From: Nocardioides euryhalodurans
Lineage (GTDB): Bacteria > Actinomycetota > Actinomycetes > Propionibacteriales > Nocardioidaceae
Length of the DNA: 64,000 nt
Reading direction: 5' to 3'
NCBI RefSeq assembly: GCF_004564375.1
Contig: NZ_CP038267.1
Span: 2,172,501 to 2,236,500, forward strand
Position numbers and translations under genes: made by a program
Shown here: positions 56,568 to 64,000 of the stretch, piece after piece
Position numbering within the stretch: position 1 is the stretch's first letter
How the letters are laid out: each line of letters opens with the position of its first letter
The notes under the pieces: generated by a model
The model's input: the letters and a program-made list of their open reading frames with translations, nothing else
Database searches by the model: none
Told to the model about the DNA's origin: nothing

Positions 56568-57452
56568 TCAGCCCTTGGTGCCGCCCGCGGTCAGCCCCGC
56601 GACGAGGTGCTTCTGCGCGAAGAAGAACACGATGCCGGCCGGGATGGTGATCAGGATCGCCGCCGGGGTGAGCAGCTCCCAGCGCTGGTTGAACTGCGGC
56701 ACGAACTGCTTGAGCCCGGCACCGAGGGTGTAGTTGTCGCTGGTCTGGATGAAGGCGATCGCGTACGCGACCTCGCCCCACGCCGTGATGAACGTGTAGA
56801 ACGCCGTCACCGCCAGGCCCGGCCGCGCCAGCGGCAGGATCACCCGCCAGAAGGTCTGGAACGGGCCGAGCCCGTCGAGCGCCGCCGCCTCGTCGAGCTC
56901 CTTGGGGATGGTGTCGAAGTAGCCGCGCAGCATCCAGGCGCAGAAGGGCACCGCCACCGTGCAGTAGGCGATGATCAGCGAGAGCTTGGTGTCGATCAGG
57001 CCGAGGTTGGCCATGATCGTGTAGATCGGCACGATCAGGATCGCCACCGGGAACATCTGGGTCAGCAGGAAGACCCACATCAGCCCTCGCTTGCCGGCGA
57101 AGTTGAAGCGGCTCAGGGCGTAGCCGGCGGTCGCCGACATCATGATCCCGATCAGCATGGTGAAGACCGCGACGATCACCGAGTTGAGGAACCAGGTCGG
57201 GAAGTTCGTGTCGAAGAGCACCGCCCGGTAGTTGTCGAGGGACGGGCTGCTGACCAGGTCGATCGTGGACCGCTGGATCTCCTGGCGCGGCTTGAGCGAG
57301 CTCAGGAACACCCACACCACCGGGAACAGCGCGATGGCGACCGCAGCCAGCATCGTCCCGTGCAACGCCACGGAGGCGAGCGGGGTGCGGTGGCGGCGGG
57401 GCTTCGGGGGGACGTCCACCAGGGACGGCAGGACCTCGACCGGGGCACTCAT
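56568..57452 (-). CDS. Sugar ABC transporter permease (MalG type)
   Basis: The 294-residue permease has six helices and the EAA loop DEAAALDGLGPFQTFWRVILPLARPG, which contacts the ATPase. The start VALHGTMLAAVAIALFPVVWVFLSSLK and the C-terminal FFFAQKHLVAGLTAGGTKG are MalG-like. It pairs with the upstream MalF-type permease (one-base overlap, TGATG). No ATPase gene is nearby, so a shared MsiK-type ATPase encoded elsewhere probably energises it. Substrate: likely a maltose-type oligosaccharide, inferred. Confidence 0.92.
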   Translation of the reverse strand: MSAPVEVLPSLVDVPPKPRRHRTPLASVALHGTMLAAVAIALFPVVWVFLSSLKPRQEIQRSTIDLVSSPSLDNYRAVLFDTNFPTWFLNSVIVAVFTMLIGIMMSATAGYALSRFNFAGKRGLMWVFLLTQMFPVAILIVPIYTIMANLGLIDTKLSLIIAYCTVAVPFCAWMLRGYFDTIPKELDEAAALDGLGPFQTFWRVILPLARPGLAVTAFYTFITAWGEVAYAIAFIQTSDNYTLGAGLKQFVPQFNQRWELLTPAAILITIPAGIVFFFAQKHLVAGLTAGGTKG

Positions 57453-58465
57453 CAGAACACCTCTCCCTGCTTGCTGAGGACCCGCCGGTAGATCCCGGCG
57501 TACACCACCAGGATCGACAGGATCAGCACGCCGTACGTCGCCGCCAGCGAGTAGTTGCGGATGCCCTCGAAGGCCGCCCGGAAAGCGCCGGTCACGAGGA
57601 TCTCGGTCTGGCCGGCGGGCTCGCCACCGGTCACGAAGAAGATGATCGGGAACATGTTGAAGGTCCAGATGGTGCCCAGCAGGATCACCGTCGAGCTCAC
57701 CGGGCGCAGCCCGGGCATCGTGATGTTCCAGAAGCGCTGCCACGGCGAGGCACCGTCGATCGCCGCCGCCTCGTAGAGGTCGTTGTTGATCGACTGCAGG
57801 CCGCCCAGCAGCGCGACCATCATGAAGGGGACGCCCAGCCAGACGTTGGCGACGATCGCCGTGAAGAGCGAGGTCCAGCGGTGATCGGTCCAGGCGACCG
57901 GGTCGATGCCGATCTTGCCGAGCACGGCGTTCACGAGCCCGAAGTTCTGGTTGAACATGAATCGCCAGGCGAACGCGCTCACGAACGCCGGGACCGCCCA
58001 CGGCACGATCAGCAGCACCCGGTAGATCCCGCGGCCCCGGAAGTCGCGGTTGAGCATCACCGCGAGGCCCAGGCCGATCGTGTAGTGGAAGAAGACGCAC
58101 GCGGTCGTCCAGACGACCGTGTTGGTGAACCACAGCCAGAAGTCGCCGCGCTGACCGGTCAGGACGTCGACGTAGTTCTTCAGCCCGACGAACTCGGCCT
58201 GGTTCGGGTTCTCCTCGCAGGTCTCGCCACCCCCGAGCGTCTTGGTGCAGATGACCTCCTGCTGGTTGGCCTCGGTCAGGTCGGTGAAGGACTGGAGGAT
58301 GCCCTGGGCCAGCGGGTAGAGCACCAGCACGCCGAGGACCAGCACGGTCGGCAGCACCATCGCCCACGCGTACCAGTTGCGGTCGTAGCTGCGGCGCAGC
58401 CGGCCGGGTTCCTTCGGCGACGCGGGCTTCGTCGGGTCGGCCGGCGTCCGGGTGGTCGTGGCCAT
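57452..58465 (-). CDS. Sugar ABC transporter permease (MalF type)
   Basis: The 337-residue permease has a long cytosolic N-terminus, six to seven helices, and the EAA loop YEAAAIDGASPWQRFWNITMPGLRP. An insert between the first two helices with the pair CTKTLGGGETCEENP could form a disulfide outside the cell. ATG at 58465 is preferred because GGAGG lies 5 nt upstream; the GTG at 58471 overlaps that site. A strong hairpin separates it from malE, which would lower its expression relative to the binding protein. Confidence 0.92.
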   Translation of the reverse strand: MATTTRTPADPTKPASPKEPGRLRRSYDRNWYAWAMVLPTVLVLGVLVLYPLAQGILQSFTDLTEANQQEVICTKTLGGGETCEENPNQAEFVGLKNYVDVLTGQRGDFWLWFTNTVVWTTACVFFHYTIGLGLAVMLNRDFRGRGIYRVLLIVPWAVPAFVSAFAWRFMFNQNFGLVNAVLGKIGIDPVAWTDHRWTSLFTAIVANVWLGVPFMMVALLGGLQSINNDLYEAAAIDGASPWQRFWNITMPGLRPVSSTVILLGTIWTFNMFPIIFFVTGGEPAGQTEILVTGAFRAAFEGIRNYSLAATYGVLILSILVVYAGIYRRVLSKQGEVF

Positions 58466-58513
58466 CGGCACCTCCAGGGGCGGGGCGGAGCTGGGGTTTC
58501 GGGCGTACGGGTC

Positions 58514-58543
58514 GAGGGGCCGGGCCGGCAGGCCCGGCCCCTC
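58514..58543 (-). terminator. Hairpin between malE and malF (attenuator or 3' stabiliser)
   Basis: GAGGGGCCGGGCC and GGCCCGGCCCCTC form a perfect 13-bp stem with a GGCA loop, 19 nt after the malE stop. It may partly end transcription or protect malE mRNA, giving more binding protein than permease. Confidence 0.7.
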
Positions 58544-58561
58544 GTCCGCGTCAGGAGCAGG

Positions 58562-59863
58562 TCACTCGGAGTACTCGGGGACGACGTCGCTCTTGAAGGT
58601 CGCGGCCGCCGCGTCGAGCGCCGCCTGCGGGTCCTTGCCCTGGATCAGGACCTCGGTGGCCATCTGGTCCAGCGGGGTGAAGAACAGGCCACCCTCGGGG
58701 ATCCACGGACGGGGCTGGGCCGCCTCGAGGGCCGGCTCCCAGGCCGCGACCTTCTCGTTGCCCTCGATCAGGTCGTAGGCGTCGGCGTTGGCGGGCAGCA
58801 GGCCGAGCTCGTCGGCGATGAAGGCCTGCGACTCGGGGCTGGTCATGAACTGGACGAACGCGGTGGCCGCGTCGGCCTTCTCCTCGTCCATGCCCGAGTA
58901 GATGACGTAGTTGTGGCCGCCGACCGGGGCGCCGGGCTCACCGGAGCCGGCCGGGACGGGCGCGACGCCGAGGTTGTCGAAGCCACCGAAGGCCTTGTCG
59001 GCATCGATGTTGGCGACCTCCCAGGGGCCGTTGATGATCATGCCGACCTTGCCCTCCTTGAAGAGGGTCATCATGGTGCCGTAGGAGTCGTTGGCGTCCG
59101 GCTTGACCGAGACACCGCTCTTGACCATGTCCTGGGCGATCTGCAGGCCCGCGACGTTCTCGGGCGAGTTGACCGTGATCTGCTCGGCCTCGACGTCGAC
59201 CAGGTCGCCGCCCTCGCCGTACATGAAGGGGAGCGTGAAGTAGCCCGCGGCGTTGAGGTAGATGCCCTCGGCGCCGACGCCCTGGAGCGCCTTCGCGGCC
59301 TCGTCGACCTCGTCCCACGTGGTGGGGGGCTCCTCGATGCCGGCCTTCTCGAACAGCTCCTTGTTGTACATCAGGCCGAGGGTGTCGGTGACCTGCGGGA
59401 CGCCGTAGGTCTTGCCGTCGAAGACGTTGCTCGACAGCGGGGTCTCGAGGAAGTTGGTCTCCTCCAGCAGGGGCGTGCCGTCGAGGGCGTAGAGGTAGCC
59501 CAGCGAGGCGAACTCGGGCACCCACGCCACCTCGGCGCGCAGGATGTCGGGCGCCCCGGAGTCGGTCTGCGCCGCGGTCTTGAACTTGTTCTGCGCCTCG
59601 TCGAAGGGCACCGACTCGTAGTTGACGGTGACGTTCGGGTACTCCTCGTTGAACTGCGAGATCAGCTCCTGGAAGGCCGGGCCCTCGTTGGTGGGGTCCG
59701 AGGTGTCCCACCAGGTCAGCTCGGCCTCGAGGGAGGCGGGGTCGACGCTGGACTGCGCGTCGGGCTCGTTGCTCGAGGTCGACTCGCCACCGTCGTTGCC
59801 GCAGGCGGCCAGGGCGAGCGCGAGCGCGGTGGTGCCGGCGAGTGCGGGCAGCAGACGGCGCAT
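58562..59863 (-). CDS. Extracellular sugar-binding lipoprotein (MalE type)
   Basis: The 433-residue lipoprotein has a signal peptide ending in ALALAAC (lipidated Cys21) and a solute-binding family 1 fold: LTWWDTSDPTNEGPAFQELISQFNEEYPNV, DTLGLMYNKELFEKAGIEEPP, KVGMIINGPWEV. It resembles maltose/maltodextrin-binding proteins of actinobacteria. ATG at 59863 has AAGGAG at 8 nt. It heads the operon malE-malF-malG and is divergent from the LacI-type gene; five operator-like half-sites lie between them. Confidence 0.93.
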   Translation of the reverse strand: MRRLLPALAGTTALALALAACGNDGGESTSSNEPDAQSSVDPASLEAELTWWDTSDPTNEGPAFQELISQFNEEYPNVTVNYESVPFDEAQNKFKTAAQTDSGAPDILRAEVAWVPEFASLGYLYALDGTPLLEETNFLETPLSSNVFDGKTYGVPQVTDTLGLMYNKELFEKAGIEEPPTTWDEVDEAAKALQGVGAEGIYLNAAGYFTLPFMYGEGGDLVDVEAEQITVNSPENVAGLQIAQDMVKSGVSVKPDANDSYGTMMTLFKEGKVGMIINGPWEVANIDADKAFGGFDNLGVAPVPAGSGEPGAPVGGHNYVIYSGMDEEKADAATAFVQFMTSPESQAFIADELGLLPANADAYDLIEGNEKVAAWEPALEAAQPRPWIPEGGLFFTPLDQMATEVLIQGKDPQAALDAAAATFKSDVVPEYSE

Positions 59864-59923
59864 GGGGGTGCTCCTTGATCGAGGGTCGGTGTGACCGGTC
59901 TGACAGGCTGTCGCGGGACCATA

Positions 59924-59978
59924 GCAAGAAGCCTGCAAGAAATGGAAGACCTTGCGACGCTCTTGCGAAATCCTTGCG
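59924..59978. promoter_or_regulatory. Array of LacI-type operator half-sites with 11-bp phasing
   Basis: GCAAG occurs at 59924 and 59935, and CTTGC at 59951, 59962 and 59973. Copies of the same orientation are exactly 11 bp apart, one helical turn. The two blocks face each other around the middle of the malE-LacI intergenic region, so a LacI-type regulator could bind cooperatively on one face of the DNA. Confidence 0.65.
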
Positions 59979-60009
59979 CGGATCCTGTCGAGGCGCTTTC
60001 ATTCTCCCC

Positions 60010-61065
60010 ATGGCAACCCTGGCCGACATCGCCGCGCAGGCGAGCGTGAGCGAGGCGACGGTCAGTCGCGTCCTCAACGACAAGCCCGGCGTCAGCGACG
60101 GTGCCCGCGCCGCGGTGCTGACGGCGCTCGACGTGCTCGGCTACGAGCGGCCCAGCCGGTTGCGCCGGCGCAGCGCGGGTCTCGTGGGGCTGGTCGTCCC
60201 GGAGCTGGAGAACCCGATCTTCCCCGCGTTCGCGCAGGTCATCGAGGACGCGCTGGCGGCTCGCCGCTTCACCCCGGTCCTCTGCACCCAGTCGCCGGGC
60301 GGCATCAGCGAGGACGAGTACGTCGAGTCGCTGCTCGACCACGGCGTGGCCGGCATCCTCTTCGTCTCGGGCCGCCACGCGGACACCCGCGCCGACCACG
60401 AGCGCTACCAGGGGCTGATCTCCCGCGGCATGCCGGTCGTGTTCGTCAACGGGTACGCCGAGGGCATCGCCGCCCCGTTCTTCTCGTGTGACGACGTCGA
60501 GGCGATGAAGGTCGCGGTCGGCCACCTGGTCCAGCTCGGCCACGAGCGGATCGGTCTGGCCATCGGCCCGCGTCGCTACGTCCCGGCACTGCGCAAGCGT
60601 GACGGTTTCGTCCGCGCCCTCGTCGACACTCTCGGCCTGTCGCCCGCGGCCGCGGAGGGCTGGATCGCCGAGGGGCTGTTCACGGCCGAGGGCGGCGCGG
60701 CTGCGGCCCGACAGCTGCTCGCGAAGGGGGCGACCGCGATCGTCAACGGCTCGGACCTGATGGCGCTCGGTGCGATCCAGGCCGCACGCGAGTCCGGCCT
60801 CGACGTACCCCGGGACGTCTCGGTGGTCGGGTTCGACGACTCGCGCCTGATCCAGTACCTCGACCCGCCCCTGACCACGGTCCGGCAGCCCGTGCAGGCG
60901 CTGGGCGCGGCCGCGGTCTCGGCCCTCGCCGACGCCATCGACGGCCTCCCGGTGCCGTCGCAGGAGTACCTCTACAAGCCCGAGCTCGTGCTGCGGGCGT
61001 CCACGGGCCGGGCGCCTGCGCAGGCTCAGCCGATGCGCGTGCCGAGCAGCGCACCGACCGCGTAG
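60010..61065 (+). CDS. LacI-family regulator of the divergent sugar ABC operon
   Basis: The 351-residue repressor has the LacI HTH at residues 3-50 (LADIAAQASVSEATVSRVLNDKPGVSDGARAAVLTALDVLGYE) and a periplasmic-binding-protein-like effector domain (GLVGLVVPELENPIFPAFAQVIEDAL, VSVVGFDDSRLIQYLDPPLTTVRQP). It probably represses the malE operon in the absence of the sugar and may control itself through the shared intergenic operators. ATG at 60010. Its last 40 nt overlap the convergent VIT1-type gene. Confidence 0.94.
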   Translation: MATLADIAAQASVSEATVSRVLNDKPGVSDGARAAVLTALDVLGYERPSRLRRRSAGLVGLVVPELENPIFPAFAQVIEDALAARRFTPVLCTQSPGGISEDEYVESLLDHGVAGILFVSGRHADTRADHERYQGLISRGMPVVFVNGYAEGIAAPFFSCDDVEAMKVAVGHLVQLGHERIGLAIGPRRYVPALRKRDGFVRALVDTLGLSPAAAEGWIAEGLFTAEGGAAAARQLLAKGATAIVNGSDLMALGAIQAARESGLDVPRDVSVVGFDDSRLIQYLDPPLTTVRQPVQALGAAAVSALADAIDGLPVPSQEYLYKPELVLRASTGRAPAQAQPMRVPSSAPTA

Positions 61066-61766
61066 GTCACCGCCATCGCGAAGACGCCCCCGGCCACGTT
61101 GCGGACGACGGCCGGTCGGGTCGGCGCGCGGCCGAACCACGCGCTCGCCCAGCCCGTGGCCGCGAGCGCGACGACCACCGCGACGACCGTCACCCAGATC
61201 CGTACGTCGGGCGGGGTGAGCGTGATGGTCAGCAGCGGCAGCAGCGCGCCGACGGTGAAGGCCAGCATCGAGGCCCAGGCGGCGTGCCACGGGTTGGTCA
61301 GGTCGTCGGGGTCGATCCCCAGCTCGGTCTCGGCGTGCGCCGCCAGGGCGTCGTGCTCGTGGAGCTGGCGGGCGACCTGGAGCGCGAGGTCCTCGCTGAG
61401 GCCCTTCTCGACGTAGAGGCCGGCCAGCTCGGCGAGCTCCTCGTCGGGCTCCTCCCGGAGCTCGCGCCGCTCCTTGGCGAGCAGGGCGTTCTCGGAGGCA
61501 CGTTGGGTGCTGACGGAGACGTACTCCCCCGCGCCCATGCTCAAGGCCCCGGCCGCGAGCCCGGCCAGGCCCGCGACGGCGATCGCCTGCGAGTCGCTGG
61601 TCGCGCCGGCGACGCCCATCACCAGGCCGGCCGTGCTGACGATGCCGTCGTTGGCGCCCAGGACGCTCGCCCGCAGCCAGTTCAGGCGGTTGTTGAACCC
61701 TCCGGTGTGCGGCTCGTCGTCGTGAGGGCCCACGTCGAGGCCGGCCGTCCCGGCGTCACTGGTCAT
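61026..61766 (-). CDS. VIT1/CCC1-family transporter
   Basis: The 246-residue protein has five membrane helices and the family pattern NWLRASVLGANDGIVSTAGLVMGVAGA at the start, GAGEYVSVSTQRASENAL and a cytosolic Glu-rich stretch (about residues 105-150) between helices 2 and 3. Members move Fe2+ or Mn2+ across membranes. The ATG at 61766 fits family length; a longer frame upstream has no support. It overlaps the LacI gene end by 40 nt. Confidence 0.91.
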   Translation of the reverse strand: MTSDAGTAGLDVGPHDDEPHTGGFNNRLNWLRASVLGANDGIVSTAGLVMGVAGATSDSQAIAVAGLAGLAAGALSMGAGEYVSVSTQRASENALLAKERRELREEPDEELAELAGLYVEKGLSEDLALQVARQLHEHDALAAHAETELGIDPDDLTNPWHAAWASMLAFTVGALLPLLTITLTPPDVRIWVTVVAVVVALAATGWASAWFGRAPTRPAVVRNVAGGVFAMAVTYAVGALLGTRIG

Positions 61767-61861
61767 GCTCCGATCGTCACCCTCGCCGCGACGCCCCGCA
61801 AGCAAGGGCAGGCTGCGCTGACCTGGGGGTGTGGCCGCGCGCAGCCGTGCGAGCGAGTCGT

Positions 61862-61895
61862 GGGGTTCGTGCCCGTTGCTCGGGGGACGAACCCC
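61862..61895 (-). terminator. Terminator-like hairpin downstream of acyl-CoA dehydrogenase
   Basis: GGGGTTCGT/ACGAACCCC with an inner CCCG-TTGCT-CGGG forms a long hairpin 47 nt after the stop. It separates the dehydrogenase gene from the VIT1 gene on the same strand. Confidence 0.6.
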
Positions 61896-61942
61896 GGGCT
61901 TTCCCCGGCCGACCGGGGAGACCACACGTCACCCCGCCACCC

Positions 61943-63088
61943 TCACAACCCCAGGTCTCGCCCGATCAGCATCTTCATGATCTCGTTCGACCCCGCCCAG
62001 ATCTTGGTGACGCGGGCGTCGCGCCAGGCCCGGGCGACGCGGTACTCGTTCATGTAGCCGTAGCCGCCGAAGACCTGGACGCAGTGGTCGAGGACGTCGT
62101 TCTGGACCTGCGAGGTCCACCACTTCGCCTTCGCCGCGTCGACCGCGGTCAGCTCGCCGCGCGTGTGGGCGAGGACGCACTGGTCGACGTACGCCTGGGT
62201 GACCTCGACCCGGGTGACCAGGTCCGCGAGCAGGAACTGGGTGTTCTGGAAGGAGCCGATCGGCTGGCCGAACGCCTTGCGCTCCTTGGCGTACGCGACC
62301 GTCTCGTCGAGGATCTGGGCGGCGTGGGCGAGGTTGGTGACGGCCGAGCCGAGCCGCTCCTGCGGCAGGAACTGCATCATCGAGATGAAGCCGGTGTCGA
62401 GCTCGCCGATCAGGTCGTCGTTGCTGACCCGGACGTCCTCGAAGGCGAGCTCGGCGGTGTCGGACTCGTCCTGGCCGACCTTGTCGAGCACCCGGCCGAC
62501 GGAGTAGCCCTCGGCGGAGGTGTCGACGCCGAAGAGCGAGATGCCCTTCGCCTTCTTCTCCGGGGAGGTGCGCGCCGCGACCACGACGAGGTCGGCGGAG
62601 CCGCCGTTGGTGATGAAGGTCTTCGATCCGTTGAGGATCCAGCCGTCGCCGTCGCGGACGGCGGTGGTGCGCAGGGCCGCGAGGTCGGAGCCGCCGGACG
62701 GCTCGGTCATGCCGATCGCGGTCAGCAGCTCCCCGGTGCAGAAGCGGGGCAGCCAGCGCTCCTTCTGCTCGTCGTTGGTGAGGTGGACGAGGTAGGGCGC
62801 GACGATGTCGGCGTGGATGCCGACGCAGCTCGGCAGCGTCATGTTGACCTTGGCGAGCTCCTCGGTCAGCACCGCGTTGAAGCGGTAGTCACCCGCCTCC
62901 ATGCCGCCGTACTGCTCGGGGACCTCGAGGCCGAGGAAGCCCTGCTTGCCCGCGGCGAGCCAGAAGTCGCGCGGCAGCCCGTGGTTGCTGGCGTGCTCGT
63001 CGAGGTCGGGCACGACCTCGCGGTCCAGGAACTCCCTGACGGAGCTGCGGAAGGCCTCGTGGTCCTCGTCGTAGATGCTGCGCTTCAT
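61943..63088 (-). CDS. Acyl-CoA dehydrogenase
   Basis: The 381-residue FAD enzyme oxidises an acyl-CoA in beta-oxidation or amino-acid breakdown. It has AIGMTEPSGGSDLAALRTTA, WILNGSKTFITNGG, KAFGQPIGSFQNTQFLLAD and the C-terminal FGGYGYMNEYRVARAWRDARV-TKIWAGSNEIMK. Where medium-chain enzymes have the base in IYEGT, this protein has IWAGS, as in long-chain/isovaleryl types whose glutamate comes from an earlier helix. The start ATG 63088 follows a TAAGGT 8 nt upstream. Substrate unknown. Confidence 0.93.
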   Translation of the reverse strand: MKRSIYDEDHEAFRSSVREFLDREVVPDLDEHASNHGLPRDFWLAAGKQGFLGLEVPEQYGGMEAGDYRFNAVLTEELAKVNMTLPSCVGIHADIVAPYLVHLTNDEQKERWLPRFCTGELLTAIGMTEPSGGSDLAALRTTAVRDGDGWILNGSKTFITNGGSADLVVVAARTSPEKKAKGISLFGVDTSAEGYSVGRVLDKVGQDESDTAELAFEDVRVSNDDLIGELDTGFISMMQFLPQERLGSAVTNLAHAAQILDETVAYAKERKAFGQPIGSFQNTQFLLADLVTRVEVTQAYVDQCVLAHTRGELTAVDAAKAKWWTSQVQNDVLDHCVQVFGGYGYMNEYRVARAWRDARVTKIWAGSNEIMKMLIGRDLGL

Positions 63089-63119
63089 GCGGCCATACCT
63101 TACTCGCCAGTAGCCCACG

Positions 63120-63125
63120 TAGGTT
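63120..63125 (+). promoter_or_regulatory. -10 box of M15 peptidase gene (leaderless)
   Basis: TAGGTT is followed by 6 nt and the GTG at 63132. Confidence 0.55.
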
Positions 63126-63131
63126 CGGAGT

Positions 63132-64000
63132 GTGACGAGACGTACGGCGGCCGCGGCGGCCCTGCTGGCCGGCGTCCTGGTCGTGGCCGGGTGCGGCTCC
63201 GCCGACCAGCAGCCGGAGCCGGAGACCCGGCCGTCGGAGTCCCCGTCGACGTCCCCCTCGCCGACCCCGGCGGAGTCGCCCAGGACCCGGCCGCCACGCG
63301 AACCCCGTCGGCCCGGACCGCCGAGCACCGACGGCACGCTGCGGGGCGCGGCGTACGGTCCCGGCAGCGAGCCTCCGCCCTGGCTGTTCCGGCGTGCGCT
63401 CCCCGAGACCGCGGACGGGTACGGCGTCGTGCGCCCGACCCCGCCGGCGCTGGTCCGGCGGGCGTTCACGCTGCCCGACACGGTGCCGATGCTGCCGGGT
63501 CGCGGCTACGCCTCCCGCCTGGTCTCACCCGCGCCGGGCGCGGTCGTCGACCGCTCGACGTGGGAGCCCGGCTGCCCGGTCGCCCGCGACGAGCTCGCCT
63601 GGCTGCGCGTGGTGTTCCTGGGCTTCGACGGCCGGCGCCACACCGGGGAGCTGCTCGTGCACGCCCGCGTGGCCGAGGACCTCGACCAGGTCTTCCGACG
63701 CCTGTGGGAGGCGCGGTTCCCGATGGAGCAGGTCCTGATCGTCCGCTCGCTCGACGAGGAGGCGCCGCCGACCGGTGACGGCAACGGCACCGGCGGCTTC
63801 GTATGCCGGCTCACCACCGGCGGCAGCTCGTTCTCGCAGCACGCCTACGGACTGGCGGTCGACGTCAACACCTTCCAGAACCCCTACCGATCCGGCCAGG
63901 TGGTGCTGCCCGAGCGGGCGTCGTCGTACCTCGAACGGGAGCGGGTGCGACCGGGCATGATCACGCCGGACGGTCCGGTCGTGGCCGCCTTCGACGAGAT
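63132..64000 (+). CDS. M15-family peptidase lipoprotein (cut by window end)
   Basis: At least 289 residues are visible. A lipoprotein signal peptide ends in LVVAGC (Cys about residue 21), then a Pro/Ser/Glu-rich linker (about residues 25-65). The end holds the M15 zinc motif SSFSQHAYGLAVDVNTFQNP (SxxHxxGxAxD), typical of D-Ala-D-Ala carboxypeptidase or endopeptidase-like enzymes acting on the cell wall. The last ligand histidine (usually in a W-x-H pattern) would lie beyond base 64000. GTG at 63132 is set by the -10 box. It is divergent from the acyl-CoA dehydrogenase gene. Confidence 0.83.
   Translation, partial: MTRRTAAAAALLAGVLVVAGCGSADQQPEPETRPSESPSTSPSPTPAESPRTRPPREPRRPGPPSTDGTLRGAAYGPGSEPPPWLFRRALPETADGYGVVRPTPPALVRRAFTLPDTVPMLPGRGYASRLVSPAPGAVVDRSTWEPGCPVARDELAWLRVVFLGFDGRRHTGELLVHARVAEDLDQVFRRLWEARFPMEQVLIVRSLDEEAPPTGDGNGTGGFVCRLTTGGSSFSQHAYGLAVDVNTFQNPYRSGQVVLPERASSYLERERVRPGMITPDGPVVAAFDE

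Overview
The window is high-GC actinobacterial chromosome. The signs are frequent GTG starts, a WhiB protein, a reduced type VII secretion locus, split PntA, and a block whose order matches Mycobacterium tuberculosis Rv3671c-Rv3683. Gene content and codon style suggest Nocardioides or a close relative (Propionibacteriales); the genus is an inference. There are three tRNAs and the SRP RNA but no rRNA and no CRISPR. No stretch longer than 300 bases lacks a feature.

Layout. 1-6841: marP (cut by the window edge), a CoA-type NUDIX hydrolase, a TlpA-like lipoprotein and nth run leftward; crp diverges; then an MBL hydrolase, a NUDIX hydrolase, RidA and a DUF4177 protein. Between crp and the MBL gene sits a guest: a DUF559/AbiEi-type endonuclease-like gene bounded by inward-facing arrays of a 22-bp palindromic repeat. 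6958-14671: accessory genes (ECF sigma factor with a membrane partner, reductase, two MFS transporters, methyltransferase, DUF2231 protein, 3-oxoacid CoA-transferase). 14839-21382: two ArsA-like ATPases, whiB4, ponA2, yqeY and a metallophosphoesterase. 21481-28640: tRNA-Pro, a membrane protein, asd/ask, DUF5063, recR, ybaB, dnaX, ffs and tRNA-Ser.

28728-38263: a DUF389 protein; a small type VII secretion locus (two WXG100 proteins, EccD, a 62-residue EccB-like protein and a divergent EccC); a HerA-like ATPase; a 166-bp element with 19-bp terminal inverted repeats; and a conserved pair ending in a LytR_C protein. 38264-48626: an antiporter, a secreted beta-propeller, a MoxR/VWA pair whose VWA gene looks frameshifted, a DevR/DevS (DosR-type) locus with two candidate DosR boxes, a GNAT, an AraC regulator and tRNA-Ser. 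48671-55919: a DinB-like protein, tadA and its partner, upp, a MASE1-type histidine kinase, and the pntA-pntAB-pntB transhydrogenase. 55981-64000: thpR, a maltose-type ABC importer with a divergent LacI regulator, a VIT1 transporter, an acyl-CoA dehydrogenase and an M15 peptidase cut by the window end.

How it works together. The block is rich in redox and envelope functions: Crp, WhiB4, MarP, PonA2, DevRS and transhydrogenase. Genes in operons commonly overlap by 1-8 nt (GTGA or ATGA junctions), and many transcription units carry a TANNNT box 6-7 nt before the start codon, which points to leaderless mRNAs. The main novelties are the repeat-flanked DUF559 element, the reduced type VII locus with a truncated EccB, the 166-bp inverted-repeat element, a shared non-canonical tRNA promoter, and helically phased operator half-sites in front of the sugar ABC operon.
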